Notes under the pieces: model-generated | What the model saw: only the letters and a program-made list of their open reading frames with translations | Told to the model about the DNA's origin: nothing | Databases searched by the model: none | Made by a program: the position numbers and the translations under genes | In this document: positions 22,101 to 36,300 of the stretch, one piece after another | Position numbering within the stretch: position 1 is the stretch's first letter | Layout: each line of letters starts with the position of its first letter | NCBI RefSeq assembly: GCF_027409185.1 | Contig: NC_084462.1 | Coordinates: 86,662,179 to 86,726,178, forward strand | Origin: Cynocephalus volans | Taxonomy: Eukaryota > Chordata > Mammalia > Dermoptera > Cynocephalidae | Reading direction: 5' to 3' | DNA: 64,000 nucleotides

Positions 22101-25100
22101 TAAGAAGCATTCCGGTTAAATTTTAAAACATAATCCTATTTTCTACCTTCATAGTCTACAAAATTTATTTACTTTGAAGGACTGAGGGAGACATTTACCA
22201 AATATTTTTTCAAATAACTAAAGTCATTTTTCTTTTTTGGCAGCTGGGCAGCATGGGGATCTGATATTACTGGTATTATTAAGGCTGCACTCTAACCAAC
22301 TGAGCCAACCAGACAGCTCGTTATTTTTCATATAAAAAAATTAATATCCACTCTGGATGGAAACATGTCAACATGTACATTTCTCTGTCTCTTTAAATGT
22401 TCATCTGGGTGTGGGTGACCCAGCATTATCATATGCATCAGCACTGTACTCAGCTGGACAGAAGACTGTGCCCTTGGAGGAACCTGGGTGTTGGGGCAAT
22501 CTGTTCTTTCTTTCAACCTATTCTATTCATCAACTGTGTGTTTGGGACTGTGACATACTACAGATACAAAAAGTCTACAATGTGGATCTTGCCACCACAG
22601 AACTAAAAAATTGGAAGATGGACTAAGTTGCATGTAAGAGGGAATCCTTTTGGTTCAAAATAGCCAGAAATCTAAATTCTCTAAAAATGACTTGGAGGAG
22701 TTGCGTTGTATACCCTTGTATATAGTAAGTCAATATTCTGGATGCCCCAAATATCCTCTTATCCCCTTTCAGCCAGCCCACCACCTTCCTAAAGGGCTCC
22801 CCAACGGCCCTCCTCCCACCCCCTTGTGAGTCCCCAAGCTCTACACAGCAATGCGGGCTGCAGCTTCCCCAAAGGAACGATTGTAGAACATTGACCTGAT
22901 TGTCAATCTTGAGCTCTGCCAGGGTTTCGTTATCCCTTAAAGCATCAATCAGTGCTAGAATCCCAGCTCCTGTAATAAAGTTGGACTCCATATTTAAGCT
23001 CTTCAAAGTTTTGTTCACTTTCAGCATATCTGCAAAAGCCTAGAAATTGAAGAAAATACTTGATGATTAAAATTTGATAGCTCCAATTATATATTGTACA
23101 TGACATAAACAAATACGTTAATTAGCGTAACTGCCTTAATGTTTCTCACTAGATTGTTTCGGCTTGACACACTACCCTATAGGTCTCACATGTATCTACT
23201 TTTCACATGTACCCTGTCACAATCTTTCTAATTTTATAAAGATTTATAATCTCTGTAATTCTCTGTTGGTGACAGTCTCTACTCCTATTCACATTCTTTT
23301 TTTTTTTTTTTTTTTTTTTCCTATTCACATTCTTATGTTCACTCAAGCCCTACTTTATGCTTCTTTCTCCTGTGCCTCTCACACTTTCTCTTAGTTTCTG
23401 TGTAGGACTAACTCAATCAAGGTCTCTTTGGAACATCTTTTCCTACTTGGGACCTACTGGGTTGGGTCACTGTGAAGACAAAATTAGGGTAAATTATGGA
23501 ATAATTTGCAAGGCAGGGACCAAAAGGCATGCCCAAGGCAGAAAGCCAGAAAAGATCACAGATAACTTGATCCAGAAGAGCACAGACTATGCAGAAGAGG
23601 ACTAACTGAATATCACATTCCTCAAGGACTGGTATGTCTTCAATCTGCTTCCATTACATTTCTCACAGGATATGGTACAGTGGTAGGTATTTGACTCTGT
23701 GCTTAACTTTTATTTATTTATTTTTTTTTGGTGGCTGGTGTGCTTAACTAACAATATATTGATTAATGAATAGAAGCCTGCAAGTGAGAAGCGGGAAAAG
23801 AGGAAGGAGGGCAGGGGAGAGAAAGAGAGAAAGGAAAAAAAAAAAAAAAAGAGGCAGAAAAAGAGAGAAGGGGAGAGAAAAGAATATGAGTGTGAGTTTA
23901 TATAAAACAGCCCATAGAGGGATTGCTTTTGAGCAAGGTTAAACTCCAGAAAATGTGGGAGAGATGAAGTTTAAAGCCAGCTTAAAGAAAAGGCAATAGG
24001 GAGCAGGGATACTAGAAAGAGCTGGGGGCAGTTATCTACACACTTCTACTTTTTTTAAAAACATTTAAAAATTTTTGTTTATAATCGACAAATAACAGTA
24101 TATGTTTATGGGGTGCAATGTGATGTTCCAGTACATGTATACATTGTATACTGATCAAATCAGAGTAGTTGGCATACTCATCACCTTACTCACTCATACT
24201 TTCTATTAGCAACAACTAGCTACGTGACCTGGAACAAACCCCTTATTCACCTATACATACATTTATTCAGATATTACTGATGGCTTATTATTTGATAAGC
24301 ACTGTTTTGGAGATTTGGAACTAAAACATACAAGTCACTACCTGATGGAACTTACATTCTAGTGGGGGACAGAGATAATAAGTAAGTAAGCAAAATACAA
24401 TATCCAATGGTAACAAGAAAAAAGGCAAAGGAGGGTAGATCGGGAGTGTAGGGGGGTGGTTGCTATTTTACATAGGGTAGTCAGGAAGGCCTCATCTAGA
24501 AGGTGATTTTTGAGCAAAGACTCCAAGTGATGAAGTGAAACTATGTGGATTATCTTAGAAAAAAAGTTCTAGGCAGAAGGAACAAATGTAGAGGCCCGGA
24601 TCTGGGAGCATGCATGGCACATGTGAGGAAGAGCAAGAAGGCTGTATGGCTAGACTAGAACGAAAGAAAGGGCAAGTAAAGGAGATGGGGTTTGCTCATG
24701 TGAGCCCTTGTAAGGCCATTGGAAGATTTTGATTTTTACTCTTAGAGAGATGGGAAGCTGTTAGAGGTTCTCAGCATAGGAATGAGCTGATTAGTTTTAA
24801 AAGAATCACTCTTGATGCTATGTAAAGAACTGGCTTTGGGGTGGGTAAGACAGAAGAAGGTAGATCAATCAGGAGGCTGGTGCAATTATCCAGGTGAGAG
24901 AAGATGGCTTGGATCAGGGTGGTAGTTGTGATAATGGTGAGAAGTGGTTGGATTCTAGAAATATTCTGAAGATAGAGCTGAATATATGTTTAAGGTTGTG
25001 AGAAAGGAAAGTCAAGAATGATGCCATCCTCCCCATCCCCCAAGCTAAAGAAAGACTGAACTTGCCATTTAATGAGATAGAGAAGAGTGTGAGAGAAGCA

Positions 25101-28100
25101 CGCATGGGATGGAAGTCAGGAGTTTGGTTTGGGACTTAGATTTAGGATGTCTATCAGATATCCAAGTAAAGCTGTTGAGTAGGTAGTTGGACATGAATAT
25201 GAAGTTCAGGAGAGAGGTACAAACTGGAGATAACAACACTGAGGGCCATCAGCATATGCAAACAATACATAGCAATGAAACAGAATGAGATTACTCAGGA
25301 AGTGAGTGAAGACAGAGAAAAGAAGGACCAAGCCCTGGGTCATTCCAGTGTTTAGAGGTCAGGGAAATGAGGAGAAACCAGTGCAGGGACCTAATGGAAC
25401 AATATCCTCAAAGCCAAGTAAAGGAAAAGATTCATACCATGATCAAGTGGGATTTACTCCAGGAATGCAAGGATGGGTTAGCATACAGAAACCAGTCAGT
25501 GTAATGTACCATATTAATAGAATAAAGGACAAAAACCACATGATAATCTCAAAAGACACAGAAAAAGCACTTGACAAAATCCATCGCTACAGGGGCCAGC
25601 CCGTGGCTCACTTGGGAGAGTGTGGTGCTGATAACACCAAGGCCACGGGTTCGGATCCCTACATAGGGATGGCTGGTTAGCTCACTTGGGAGAGCGTGGT
25701 GCTGACAACACCAAGTCAAGGGTTAAGATCTCCTTACCGGTCATCTATTTAAAAAATAAATAAATAAATAAATCCATCTCTACAGATCCATAAATGGAAA
25801 CCTCTGCAGATGTTACAAGAATGTAGTAGATCTTCATGTGCTGATATGAAAAGATCTTTCGGATATACTGTTGAGTGGAAAATCAAGTTGCAGAACAGCA
25901 TACTTGTATATTGTATGATTTCATTTATGCTTTTAAAAATTCAGAGAAAGAAAATACAGGAACAAATAAACATAAAAGGATAGTAAATAATGGATTGCCT
26001 AATAGCAAGTTAAACACAAATTTTTTAAAAAGGGAGTAAATGTTCTTCCCTAAATCACAGTTTAACCAACACCGTAACATACACTAGTATATAGGGATAA
26101 TTTCCATATTATCAACAGTAGCTTACTTACAACAGCAATGGGATCATTGCTCCGGGTGGCCACAAGACTGAAATATTTCACATGTGTGTTGGTTTCCAAA
26201 GCCTTTGCAAAATCTTTTAGGGTTGGAATTGGGATATTCTTGAAAGACAATAACGTGAAACATCATTACATTTTGGTTTTCAGGAAATTTGGTCCATTAA
26301 TCGCATATACATGTACTTAAACTTTTTTGCTTTAAAATCTACTCAGAAATTATGTAAACATACGACTACAAATGAAAACAAGTCTACAAATGAAAACAAG
26401 TAACACAGCTTCCTCCACATCTATCTGACTTACCTGTTACGGTGCACCTGCACAACTGCTGACTCAGAGAACACTACATCATTTCTCTAGCACTTAGGTT
26501 AAAGAAACTCTCACTATTCTACTTTTAACTATTCCTATTTTATGAAGCCAACCCCTGATTTATCAAAGTGGACCCACTTTTCTACAAGGAGAGAGATATG
26601 GGAGTCTACCTCTAACAAGTATAATTCCTGAGGTAGATGACATACTGTTCTCAGTCACTTAGTTCAGGCTATAAGATATTAAGAGAGATTAACACTACAC
26701 TACGTGAAGGAGGAAAAACAGTTATAGAAGGCACTAATTTCTCCCTTTAGTACCCCCAAGACTTCAATTTCCTATAGCCTGGTTATTTTCAGATCATTAC
26801 TGTTTATTCAGAGATAGTAATACACAGAAACTGAATTTTTAAAAAATCAAGAAAGGTAATGATCACCTAAGGATATTACCCTCCCCCAAGGCTTTCTCTC
26901 CTCTATTCACAGGAAGAAATACCCACTAAAGGAGCACAGAGGTCTTCTTCCCTAGGTTCATTAATTCACAGACACTCTCCTCCCCTCGCCCCCCCATTCA
27001 GAGAAATTGAGATTTAAAATAAGGAATTTCTAATGAAGCTATTATACAATGGCCAATACCCAAGAGATAATTTGAGTTTACTCTTTGGTAGTTAATTACC
27101 CCTGTGCCCTCTGAACTCATTTCTTCTTTCCTTACTCCAAGAAAGAGTTGCATTGCTTACAACCAAGTTCCCAGAAAGCCCATTCCTAAGTGTTTACTCA
27201 AGAGAAATGAAAACATATGTTCACACAAAAACCTGTATGTGAATGTGTATAATGGCTTTATTAATAATCGTCCCAAACTGGAAGGCACTCAAATGTCTTC
27301 AACTGATGAATGGATGAAGAAACTGCAGCACATCCATACAATGGAACACTACTTGGCAATACAAAGGAACAGGCTACTGATACATGCAATGACGTTCATG
27401 AATCTCAAATGCATTTCGCTAAGTGAAAGAAGTCTGACTGAAAAGAGGACACACTATATGATTCCATTTATATGACATTCTGAAGAAGGCAAAATGATAG
27501 GGAAAGAAAACAGATCAGTAGTTGTCAGGGGTAGAGCTGGGGGGGCAGAGAATGACTACAAAGGAGTATGAGAGAACTTTTGGGGTGACAGACATGTTCT
27601 ACATCTTGACTGTGGTGGTGGATGTACAACTGTATGCATTTGTCAAAGCTCACAGAACTGTACACTAAAAGGGTGAATATTACTATATATAAATTATACC
27701 TCCAGAAACCTGATTAAAAAAAGCAAAACCTAAAAGGCAAAATGTATTTTGAAAACCAGAGAGATTTACTCAGACAGTCTGTAGGATTTACATTTTTATA
27801 TGCTAAACTCCTTAGAAAGTAAATTAGTAAACACTATACTATAATACTTTAATTTCTAAAATATGAAGAAACCCATCTTAGCATACTGTTAGGAGCAAAA
27901 ACTTTACCTTAAAGTAGAAAGAATAAGACTACTATATCAAAACTGCCCAACTCTCATCCTAGATCCAATTGACTCAAAGCAATAAGAAACAATTTTATTG
28001 TCTGCTTAGCACACTTACCTTTATATTATTCAAATTAACTTCAATAAGACGAGCATCATTTTCTTTAATTCTCTTTAAACTCTCTTCAACGTTGGTTGGG

Positions 28101-30271
28101 TTTGGTGGCTCGTCAAATACTGGAATAATCTTTTCACCTTTTACCACATCTGTAGTAACAAAGCAAAAGAGCAAGAGTCTCAATGGTTGATATTATTACA
28201 GTGGATACATATATGATATTATATATATATATGCATACATATTATATATATATATTTACTTGGTAACACATTTCTCTCTCTCTCTCACACACACACACAT
28301 TAAATCAACAGAATGAATTTAAAGTTCCTTCTCCACAATTCCTAACAGATCCTTCATGTGTTGACATATTTAAAGCACCCAAGTAAAATCTTATTAAATA
28401 TAAATACCAAACACATTCTATTAGCCTTCAAAAGGGTATGTTGTTTCAAACTAGGTCACTTCTCCTTAAAAAGAAAAAAGAATATTTTCACTGCCTCTTG
28501 GTGTATTACAAGTTATCTTTACCATTTAAATACATTTGATAGCACAAGGTGATGATTCCGTTTTTAGCAATATTTAAAATAAAGTTCTAACATGATAAAA
28601 TCTAGCATCTCTTATCATTTTCTTTGATATTTTACTGGTAATTGGTATAAAGGCAATAAGAATCATAGACAAAGAAATATAGCCTCAATGAGAAGAGTAA
28701 AGTGATGGAAGGGCATTTTACCTCTTACCGTGGGGAGTACTATGCAATAGGAAAAGGGGGAGGACTCTCTAGGAAGAAGGAACAGGGAGGAACAGGGAGT
28801 GGGGAAGGAGAGCAAAGGTACACAGAAGAGCTACTGAGACAGAAATTTCAAAACTTACTGCCCTTCTTCACTCCCAACCCCCAGTCCTTCACCTTACATA
28901 CCCATACACATGACTACAATTCAACTCTTCAAAGTTGAAAGACAGAGGACCCGGAATCCTTGAACCCTTTAATGAGAGATAAGTGTGCTCCAATGCATAC
29001 GTGTGGAGGTTTGTGAACACCTTTAACAGGCCAACTTTTATGGATATATTTTCTGGGGAGAACCCCTACGGCATCAGATCCTCAAAGAGGTGAATGACCA
29101 CAAAAAAGTAAGAGCAACTGACATGGAAAGACTGGCGGGGTTCGAAATGGGTCACTGTCTGGCTTGGTTCTTCCCTTCTGCCCTCCTCTAGCTTTGAGGA
29201 GCAAAATTCACCTTGAGACAAGGTACACTGCTTACTCATCCAATAACTTCCACCTAAGAATATCTCATTCTTTTCGAGTATGCCCCCCTATGAGCACACA
29301 CACTCACACACTCACACACAGCATCCTGAAATCAACTTAGACGAAGGTTTGAAAATTATTTTCCTGAGGACAGTTGAAAAATATGAATACATTTAGCCCA
29401 GAGAAGTATATATTAAAAGAAGGTATGCTAGTTGTTTTCAGATTTATCCTGTAGAAGGAGAAGAGACAAATTTCATGTTGTTCTGAAAGGCTGGTTTCGA
29501 ACAGGTACAGATTGACAAGAGGCAGAATTTGGTTCAATACAGAGAAAAGCTTCTAATAGTTCTGCTAAACAGGAATAAGTGGGCTCCCTCCCACTTAAGT
29601 TCAGCAAAGCAGTCTTCAAGACAGCAGCTGAAGGGAGATGGGAGATGGGAAAGAGCTTCCTCGCTGAATGGAAATTGAATGAGTTCAGAATGTTATAAAA
29701 CCAAAAGATTTCTTTTCCCACTCCACAGAATGTATGTATTTAAATTTAAAGAGCCTTGCTCCTTAATGAAATAATGGAGCCAATCACTGGGATGCTGAAA
29801 TCATTAGGTAAAAGGTACATGGGAAACTTTAAAGAGGATGGATTAGGTTGCCAACATCTGAACCCACTGATCAATCTTAGCACATCCCCTGAAGAGGAAA
29901 AAACTGACTTCATAAGCTTCCTAATGTGATTCAATCACCACCTCTGAAGCATTCTTGCCAAAAATCCCTGCACCTTAATCTGATCAAGCTGCTAGAACCA
30001 ACAGTTTACAGAAACATAGGAGATAGAAAAACATAAAATGACTCAATGAGGTTGCAATCAGCCAAATCCAGAATGTGGAAAATTCTACAAGACAAATAAT
30101 CCAGTATCTTCAAGAAATAAATGGTGTGGGCCGGCCCTGTGGCTCACTCGGGAGAGTGTGGCACTGGTAGCACCAAGGCTGTGGGTTCAGATCCTATATA
30201 GGGATGGCTGGTGCGCTCACTGGCTGAGTGTGGTGCGGATGACACCGAGCCAAGGGTTGTGATCCCCTTGA

Positions 30272-30306
<35 letters not shown>

Positions 30307-33300
30307 TGTGAAAAAGAGGGAAAGAGGTTGAGGAAGAGAAATTAAGAATGACCAAAAAGACAACCAAACACAATGCATAATTTTTATTTGGGTCCTTATT
30401 TGAATCAACTACGAAATGATGCTTTTGATAAAATAAGGGAAATCTGGTCATGGACTGGGTATTAGATGATATGAAGGAATTATTGTTAGCTTTTAACTTT
30501 GATAATGGCATTGTGGTTATGTTACAAGAAAAGACTTTATTTGTGAGAGACGTATACAGAAATATTTATGGGTGAAATAATACAAATGAGCAGGATTTTC
30601 TTTAAAATATTCCAGCAAAAAAGTATAGGGGGTGGGTAGGGAAGGAGGCAGAAGATGGATAAAACAAGGCTGTCAAAATGTTAAAAACAGCTGAAGCTGG
30701 GTGACAGATATCTTATTCTCTCTTCTTTTATGTGTATTTGAACATTTCTATGATAAAAAGTTAAAAATGAGGGGGACTGGCCAAATTATAGAATATCATA
30801 AAATGGAATGTTATGCACATGTCTGAATGAGGTAGATCTATATGTACTAACTAGGACACATGATACATTTCTAGGTAATATACTATATAGGATGATGGGT
30901 TAAAATCCTTACCACTGACTTTGCATAACATTGAGGCTAGTTACTAAATCACTCTAAAATCTCAGCTCCCTCACATACAAATTAAAGAACATAATAATAA
31001 TAATACCTATTTCATAGAATTGTTGTGAGGATTAAATGAGAATAATCCGCATTCAGGAGCTGTGCACAGAAGAACATGGTCCATTCAAAGAAATTAGCCA
31101 ATAGTATTACTATTGAAAAATTAACTGTCAGGAAACATTTATAGTATGATCCCATTTTTGTAACAAATAAAAGACTATTTATATATAACATGTATACATA
31201 TATACATTTATGTAAACATAGAACAAAGTCTAGATAGCAGTACGGTGGTGAGGGGGGGAGTACAGGGTATGATGACTGTGAATGGAGACACTTTCACTTC
31301 TTACCAGGTACACTTATGTGTTGTTTAAAAGTGCTATGAAAGCATGTATTGCCTTGGTAACTTAAAAATAACCCTGTAAGTGATTTTTTTAAAAAAGCTT
31401 TGGTTAGGCTATTTAATACTTCACATCAGTCTGAAATGTTTAGGGACTGAATACTTTTGTGGTTTCTACTGAATCTGATTTTATAATGTAGTTTCTTTGT
31501 GAGCACTGTTGTGGATTTCTTGAAAATTAATAACACTGATAATAACATGTCAACAAAAAACAAGTTTGGCTAGCTTTTAGACTGTTAGTATAATTCAGTG
31601 AGGTGAGAATGGTTCTTATTACATTTGCTGACACACAAAATAAGCATAAAACATTTAATATTCTGTTTTCAGTAGCTTACTATATCAGTAGCATAAAACC
31701 GAAATTTCAGGTTTCAAGTACATATATACAATGTTTGGAATATAAATACTAAAATTGATACATGAAGAGAACAAAATATATTTAATGAAGAGTTGGTATT
31801 CACAAAGCATTTTAAGTACTCACTTGAAAAATGTTCTTGGTCGACACCATTACTACTTCCCACCATATTACAGAATTGTGTATTTGTTATCAAATTGTGC
31901 ATCCCAAGAATAGCTATAAATACAGAAAGGAAGTTAGTTTTTATTTCCATCTATTTTAAACATAAAAAATTAATTTTACAACCAAAAATTTCTATCAATA
32001 ATTTTAAAATTCTCCAGACATTTTCCTACTAAATTAAATACAGACTTTGTAGCCAAAAAAGGAAAAAATACAGACAAAGAAAAAAAAGACAAAGTGATTA
32101 AAAATCATCTGCAATCTCATTCTCATCAATACCCTTGGTATTTCCCCCCACATTTCTGAATTTAGATTTCCAAAACACCAAATTTCTTCACATAGTTGGA
32201 GCCAGCCTAACCTTAATCATAGATCTATGCTTAGCTCCACCTGGTGGCTAACAGAGAAAATTGAAATGATCTATTTTTGCTATTCATGGGTCTCACAAGA
32301 TTTCTAGGAACATAATGTAACAAAAGGCAGATTTTCAACTTAACCTTCACTATTTTTACATTTGTTAGTCTCATATCAGTTATTCACATCTGCATTCTAA
32401 AAGTATGGATAAGTTCTCATATTTAAGAATAAAGTGGCATCCCTCAAAAATGACACTTGGGAGGGAAAATAAATGTGGTTTGGGTTTTTCATACCCTGTG
32501 CACACGTGAGGCAGAAGTTACAGTATGCCCCTGGCCCATTCCACTCCGATGACTGTACCATTGGCAAATCCATCAGTCCTCAGTCCCTCAAGGAACAAGC
32601 CACTTGCTCTGGCTTTGGCCCACACCTTGATGCATCCCTTTCCAAGTTCCTTCCCAAAGAACCATCACCACTACTTTCAAACATGTTAGTTTTCGGGGTC
32701 ATTTGGTACGAAGATCTCCCAAAGTATCACATATTTCTATCTAGGAAAATGGGTGTGTGTGTGGGTAGGTGGGGGAGATACTGGTCCAGATAAGAAGTTG
32801 GCAATGATGAAAATAACAGGGAGGTTTAGACTGTTCCATATACACTTCGGAAAAGTTGAGCAAGTGGTGAGTGTGGCTAAAGAGTGACTGTTCCATCTAC
32901 TTTCCAGTTACCCATCTCTGGGTCTTCTGATAAAATGGGGCAGCAGTTGACCCTGAAGACTCTTTTCCAGTACTCGGGTGGGACAGCTTCTAGCCAAGCA
33001 CCAGCTGATTAACGATTTTTTAGAAAGACTTTCAAATGTGGCAACATGGGAAAAGATGTCAAATAAAACAATAAATTCTATTTATATAAAAATTTTACCA
33101 TTGAGGGCTGGCTAGTTAGCTCACTTGGTTAGAGCCAGTGCTGATAACGCCAAGCACCAGGGTCAAGGGTTCAGATCCCTGTACTGGCCAGCCATCCCCT
33201 CCCCAACAAAAAAAAAAAGAAAAAAAATTTTTACCATGAGAGTTTTTTTTTTTTTTTTGGTGGCTGGCCGGCATAGGGATCTGAACCCGTGACCTTGGTG

Positions 33301-36300
33301 TTACAAGGCTGAGCTCTAACCAACTGAGCTAACCGGCCAGCCCCAATCATGAGAGTATTTAAAGAAATGAAGTCCTTTACGTCAGATTTAGCATGTAAAA
33401 TATAAAGACAAATATGTGGTTACTGACTGAACCGCACTTTGCTAGGCAAAGCAAGCATTTGTATAATGTACACAGAGATATATGCTAGTATTCCCCTCCT
33501 CACCCCACACTCATTCATTCGTTCATTTGTTTTAGGAGATACCTGCGAGGTCACACAATTCTGTATCAGAAGCACCTGTCAAAGCTTCTTCTAATTCTGG
33601 ATCAAGAGATACTTTTTCTTCTGTAAAAGTCTGTACAGGTTTCTGTTTGGGGATGAATATTTTCCCTGTAAAATAAAGCACTTTGTTAATTCCACTACTA
33701 CTGCTACTAATTCATTACCATTTTATCGTTCTAACAAACACTGAAGCTGAAGGAAGAGTCAAAATTAACATCTGCAGTGATTCTGTTCCATCTTCAATAA
33801 GGACTTAAAAGTTTCCAGGGTAATACTTTGGCTGTACAAGTTGGAAAGAAAAGATTTGATCAACTGAGAAATTTTTCCATCTGTGGAAATAAAAATAGGC
33901 TCTTTTTGAAGTAATTATGAGTTACTTTACAAATACTGAAACAATAGATAAATGAAAGAAGGAATAAACCGAAAAAACCCTGTAAGACTTTAGATAAGAT
34001 TTTTAAAAGCCCAGAATCCAATTTCTTATTCTTATGTAACAAACTGTTACAGTCACTTGGGGAACAGCAGAAGCAATTATGATTCCAGAAATTCAGGTTC
34101 TAATTACAAAGAAATTTCTGTATGTCCTGAGTAGCATTTTGAAACTTTTGGTCATTGTTCCTCTAAGGCTCAATGAACACTAACAAGGTTATCTGTTAAG
34201 AAACTAGTTACTCTAGAAACCTAACGTCTTTATTATGTGAAAATCAGTATGTTTATTAACATATGTTCAATGCAAAGTTGCAAATAAGAAGGGAATGGAA
34301 AATGATGGTATAACTGTAGCACCAGCTGCCCAAACAAGATGCCTTCATGCAAGGTCGGAGTTGGGTTACAAAGGTTTCCTCTGGTTTCTCTCCCAAGACA
34401 GTTGAAAATTCTAACTCTCATTATCTGGAAAGGCATACTACATACGGATTTAAAGTGCCAATTATTTTCTTTTCTTTTTAGAAACTACCAGGGAAATGTG
34501 TGAGACTATGTGGCCTTATGAGTCTATGAAGTGCTCTATCAAAGGAAATGTTTGTGGGCTTATAATCAATGCAGTGAGTTTTGTGTACTTCATGTTCAAG
34601 GTAAGCATCATCCAGTATAATCATACGGAATCCTTCCACAATATAGACTGCTCTCACGAACTTGACCAAGGCTGATGAAGTATTTTCTGCTAAGCCCATC
34701 TAAAGGATCTTAATTTCTGATATTATATTTTTCGTTTTTAGTATTTCCATTTGGTTCTTTTTTTAAAAAAAAAAAATTGTTTCCAAGTCTCTGCTGAAAT
34801 TCCCCATCTCTTCCCACATGCTGTTCACCTCTTGCACAAGATTCTTTGGTATTTTAATCATAGTTATTTCAAAGTCCCTGACTGCTAACACCAACATCTG
34901 GATCACCTTGGGGTCTTCTACTGACTGTTTATGTTCTTGACTATGGATCACATATTCTCGCTGCCATGTGTCTTAAGATCTTTGACTGTGCACTGAACAT
35001 TTCGTATGAAAACACAGCAGAGACTAAAGGAAATGATATTTATTCCCAGAAAGGAGCACACCCCTTAGGTCAGAGCTGAATCAATATGCTCTGCAGTTGA
35101 GCTGGATCTGGGCCTTGTTGCAACTTTAGTTTGAATGAATTCCTCATTGGCTTTGAACATTTTAAGGACAACATCAGGAGTTTCCCTTCGGCAAGGCCTG
35201 GGATTAGAACCCTGGTGAGATTCTGGGCATCTGCTGAGCTGCCTATTTTTCTGAACTGTGAAGTAAGAGAGATTTCTTCCTGACATATAGCCCTGGCTGC
35301 TAGCCTTATGGGTAACTGGGGAGCTCTTTCTGTTCCCCAGCCCCACCCGCTGCTTTCTCTGCCTTGGAAGTTCTTTCAGACCCACTGTTGTCTGCTCTAT
35401 ACTCTGTGAAGGTAGGGATGGCCTGGAAAGGACTTCTCCCAGCTCTGATGCCCTTCCTTCAGTCTCCCTCAGATGAAATTCCATGGCTTTGGGATTTTAT
35501 CTCAGGTCTGCTTCATTGCCTCTGTTCTTGGAGTACACTCCCTAGCACTAAATGATGACCTGCAGAAAGGAATTGAGGGCTACTGCAGTCTCACTCTAAG
35601 GCTGCACTGTCCATTACGGTAGCCCCTAGCCCCATATAATTATTTAAATTTAAATTAAAAATAAAAAAATTCAGTTCCTTAGTCCCACTAGCCACATTTC
35701 AAGTGCTCAACAGACACACATCTGGCTAGTAGCTGCTGTCCTGGTTAGCACAGATATTGAACATTTCCATCACTGCAGAAAATGCTAGTGGACAGCACTG
35801 ATTTAGGGCTTTTCTGGATTCTAATCTATCATGCCAGTTCACACGGTTATTAAAAGTTTGTTAAAAGTTAGGCTGATTTCTCCTTACTCCCCACTGTGGT
35901 GGTTTCCTCCTCCTCCCTACATTTCACTCAGGGATGAGAGCACAAGTGGATCATCTCTTAGATGAAGGGCTTTGTATGTTTGTGTGTTCACGCTCTGATA
36001 GGTTTAAAGAAACTATGATTATGTAGCTTATTCTGCTTGTTTTGGTTGTTACATGAAAACCACAGTCTGAATCAGAAGACTTTTTGGTCTGGTCTTTTCT
36101 TATTTAAAAAGTGGCACTTGGTCAATCCACAATGTATTTGTATCAGTAAGGATGTTTTTCACTGCACATAACAGAATATCCAATTAAAACTGGTTTAAAC
36201 TGGTGCTTCTCAAGCTTTAATGTGCCCCTCAATCACCTTGGGATTTTATTAAAGTGCAGATTCTGATGCAGAAGGTCTGAAGTGGGGTCTGAGATTCTGC

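Noticed and set aside
25306-25680. 124-codon open frame as a gene
   Set aside because: It runs through an L2 end, an L1 ORF2 fragment and the start of a SINE; it is a chance composite of repeats.
33106-33185. tRNA-Ile gene
   Set aside because: The A and B boxes are present, but the unit carries an A-rich tail and target-site duplications and has lost proper tRNA pairing; it is a SINE.
34478-34699. 73-codon minus-strand open frame as a possible gene or transposase fragment
   Set aside because: No motif or family resemblance that I can name; it is a single isolated frame in a large intron.
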